Translations under genes and position numbers: made by a program
Notes under the pieces: generated by a model
The model's input: the letters and a program-made list of their open reading frames with translations, nothing else
Told to the model about the DNA's origin: nothing
Databases searched by the model: none
Assembly: GCA_002068815.1 (NCBI GenBank)
Contig: MWAC01000173.1
Location: forward strand, 1-7,784
DNA from: Firmicutes bacterium ADurb.Bin467
Lineage (GTDB): Bacteria; Bacillota; Clostridia; Christensenellales; Aristaeellaceae
Direction of reading: 5' to 3'
Length of the DNA: 7,784 nucleotides
Shown: piece after piece, positions 6,474 to 7,784 of the stretch
Numbering within the stretch: position 1 is the stretch's first letter
Layout: every line of letters starts with the position of its first letter

Positions 6474-7475
6474 ATGGAAGCCAAAAAGCGGATCTTCTCC
6501 GGCATACAGCCCACCGGCAATCTGACGCTGGGAAACTATATCGGCGCGCTGCGCAATTTCAAGCTGCTCGAGGACGAGTACGACTGCCTGTACGCGATCG
6601 TCGACTCGCACGCGATCACCGTCCGGCAGGACGCCGCGGAGCTTCGGAAGGCGTGCCTTCGCACGATGGCGATCTTCTTAGCGAGCGGGCTCGACCCCGA
6701 GAAGAACATACTGTTCTTCCAGTCGCACGTGCACCAGCACGCGGAGCTTGCGTGGATACTCGACTGCTACACCTATATGGGCGAGCTGTCGCGGATGACG
6801 CAGTTCAAGGACAAGTCGAAGAAGCACGCCGACAACATCAACTGCGGGCTGTTCGCCTATCCGGTGCTGATGGCGGCGGACATTTTGCTCTACCAGACGG
6901 ACCTCGTGCCCATCGGCGTCGACCAGAAGCAGCACCTCGAGCTCGCGCGCAACATCGCCGAGCGGTTCAACTCGCTGTACGGCGGCACGTTCGCGGTGCC
7001 GGACGGCTATTTCCCGAAGGTCGGCGCGAAGGTCATGAGCCTGCAGGAGCCGACGCGCAAGATGTCGAAGTCCGACCCCGAGGAGACCTACATCGCGATA
7101 CTCGACAAGCCCGAGGTCATCCGCAGAAAGCTCCGGCGCGCGGTGACCGATAGCGAGGCGGACGTGCGCTTCGACCCGGAGTTGAAGCCCGGCGTCTCGA
7201 ACCTGATGAGCATACTCTCGGCGCTGACGGGGGCCTCGATGGACGCAATCGCCGCGGACTTTTCCGGCAAGGGCTACGGCGCGTTCAAGGACGCGGTCGC
7301 CGACGCCTTCGTCGCCGTGCTCGAGCCGATCCAGAAGCGGTACGACGAGATCAGCGCGGACAAGGTCTACCTCGAGAAGGTCATGCTCGAGGGCGCCGAG
7401 CGCGCGGACAGGCTCGCGGCGCCCACGATGCGCAAAGTGCGAAAGAAGGTCGGGCTCGCGCCCACGAAGCTATGA
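6474..7475 (+). CDS. trpS: Tryptophanyl-tRNA synthetase
   Basis: TrpRS is a class I (Ic) aminoacyl-tRNA synthetase that charges tRNA-Trp with tryptophan using ATP. The 333-residue product has the expected bacterial length. It shows IFSGIQPTGNLTLGNYIGAL at 7-26, in which TLGN (18-21) takes the place of the HIGH motif, as in Bacillus-type TrpRS. Further family blocks are GELSRMTQFKDKSK (103-116), YPVLMAADILLYQTDLVPIG (129-148), DQKQHLELARN (150-160) and the KMSKS loop at 196-200 followed by DP. The start is ATG at 6474 with a strong GGAGG. Transcription diverges from plsX, and the TGA overlaps the folC ATG (ATGA), indicating translational coupling. No T-box leader is present, so control by tRNA charging in the leader is not supported. 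The gene looks intact. Confidence 0.98.
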   Translation: MEAKKRIFSGIQPTGNLTLGNYIGALRNFKLLEDEYDCLYAIVDSHAITVRQDAAELRKACLRTMAIFLASGLDPEKNILFFQSHVHQHAELAWILDCYTYMGELSRMTQFKDKSKKHADNINCGLFAYPVLMAADILLYQTDLVPIGVDQKQHLELARNIAERFNSLYGGTFAVPDGYFPKVGAKVMSLQEPTRKMSKSDPEETYIAILDKPEVIRRKLRRAVTDSEADVRFDPELKPGVSNLMSILSALTGASMDAIAADFSGKGYGAFKDAVADAFVAVLEPIQKRYDEISADKVYLEKVMLEGAERADRLAAPTMRKVRKKVGLAPTKL

Positions 7476-7784
7476 CAACCGTTCAGCAGGCCGTCGACTG
7501 GATTCACAGCCGGCGGTACACCGGCCACAAGCGCGGCCTCGAGAACACGCGCGCGCTGCTTTCCGAACTCGGAAACCCCGAAAGGGGTTTTCTTTCCGTG
7601 CACATCGCGGGCACGAACGGCAAGGGTTCGACCGCGGCGATGTGCGCCTCGTGCCTTGGGGAGAGCGGGTACAGAGCGGGGCTCTACACCTCCCCCTACC
7701 TCGAAAACTACCGGGAGCGCATACAGGTCGGCGGCGCGTGCATCCCGGATTCGGCGCTCATCGAGGGCTGCGAGCGGCTCGCGG
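7472..7784 (+). CDS. folC: Folylpolyglutamate synthase / dihydrofolate synthase (3' part outside window)
   Basis: FolC adds glutamate to folates (and in many bacteria makes dihydrofolate from dihydropteroate) in an ATP-dependent, Mur-ligase-like reaction in the cytoplasm. Only the first 104 residues are visible. They show an opening helix (AVDWIHSRRYTGHKRGLENT), the ATP-binding loop HIAGTNGKGST (44-54), and TSPYLENYRERIQVGG (73-88), the counterpart of the family block TSPHL...ERI; the usual His is Tyr75-76 context SPY here. The ATG at 7472 overlaps the trpS stop as ATGA. No strong ribosome binding site precedes it, only GAAG, so translation probably depends on trpS. A terminator-like hairpin lies in codons 34-42. 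In many Firmicutes folC follows valS, so pairing with trpS is less usual. The family call rests on the P-loop and the SPxL/ERI block. Confidence 0.93.
   Translation, partial: MTTVQQAVDWIHSRRYTGHKRGLENTRALLSELGNPERGFLSVHIAGTNGKGSTAAMCASCLGESGYRAGLYTSPYLENYRERIQVGGACIPDSALIEGCERLA
7573..7595 (+). terminator. Terminator-like hairpin with U-rich tail inside folC
   Basis: AAACCCC (7573-7579), a GAAA tetraloop (7580-7583) and GGGGTTT (7584-7590) make a perfect 7-bp stem capped by a GNRA loop. It is followed at once by TTCTTT, so the 3' side reads as eight pyrimidines, seven of them T. This is the form of an intrinsic terminator, yet it falls at codons 34-42 of folC, about 100 nt after its start. 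It could reduce read-through from trpS into folC, or be a chance result of codon choice. Confidence 0.4.

Noticed and set aside
1..7784. A novel defence, mobile or biosynthetic system
   Set aside because: Every stretch longer than about 135 bases is accounted for by a recognised housekeeping gene. No repeats, transposase, integrase, CRISPR or unknown gene was seen.

Overview
The window is an ordinary-looking, GC-rich (roughly two-thirds G+C by eye) bacterial chromosomal segment that holds only housekeeping genes. The gene order plsX-acpP-rnc-smc-ftsY, the strong AGGAGG-type ribosome binding sites, an 1186-residue SMC and a short FtsY without an acidic N-terminal extension all point to a Gram-positive, Firmicutes/Clostridia-type organism with unusually high GC. 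The exact lineage cannot be fixed from this sequence alone.

Left part (1-6339, all minus strand). Reading in the direction of transcription, a tightly packed five-gene unit runs plsX (phosphate acyltransferase), acpP (acyl carrier protein), rnc (RNase III), smc (chromosome condensation ATPase) and ftsY (SRP receptor, cut by the left window edge). Gaps are 12, 3, -10 and 22 nt, so one transcript is likely. Three of the five genes start with non-ATG codons (plsX TTG, rnc GTG, smc TTG). The unit joins membrane lipid synthesis (PlsX uses acyl-ACP), RNA processing, chromosome organisation and membrane protein targeting.

Middle (6340-6473). A 134-bp divergent intergenic region carries two near-consensus sigma70/SigA promoters, both with extended -10 elements and 17-bp spacers. 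Their -35 boxes are back to back, 7 bp apart. The region also has three TTGAC/GTCAA elements and a dyad over the predicted trpS transcription start.

Right part (6474-7784, plus strand). trpS (tryptophanyl-tRNA synthetase) overlaps the start of folC (folylpolyglutamate/dihydrofolate synthase, cut by the right edge) by an ATGA junction. A terminator-like hairpin with a U-rich tail lies inside folC about 100 nt after its start.

I saw no mobile element, CRISPR array, RNA gene, defence system or novel operon. The most interesting points are regulatory or subtle: the shared divergent promoter, the hairpin inside folC, an acyl carrier protein with DSA in place of DSL, a condensed lipid-gene neighbourhood, and a strong ATA-before-C codon context bias.
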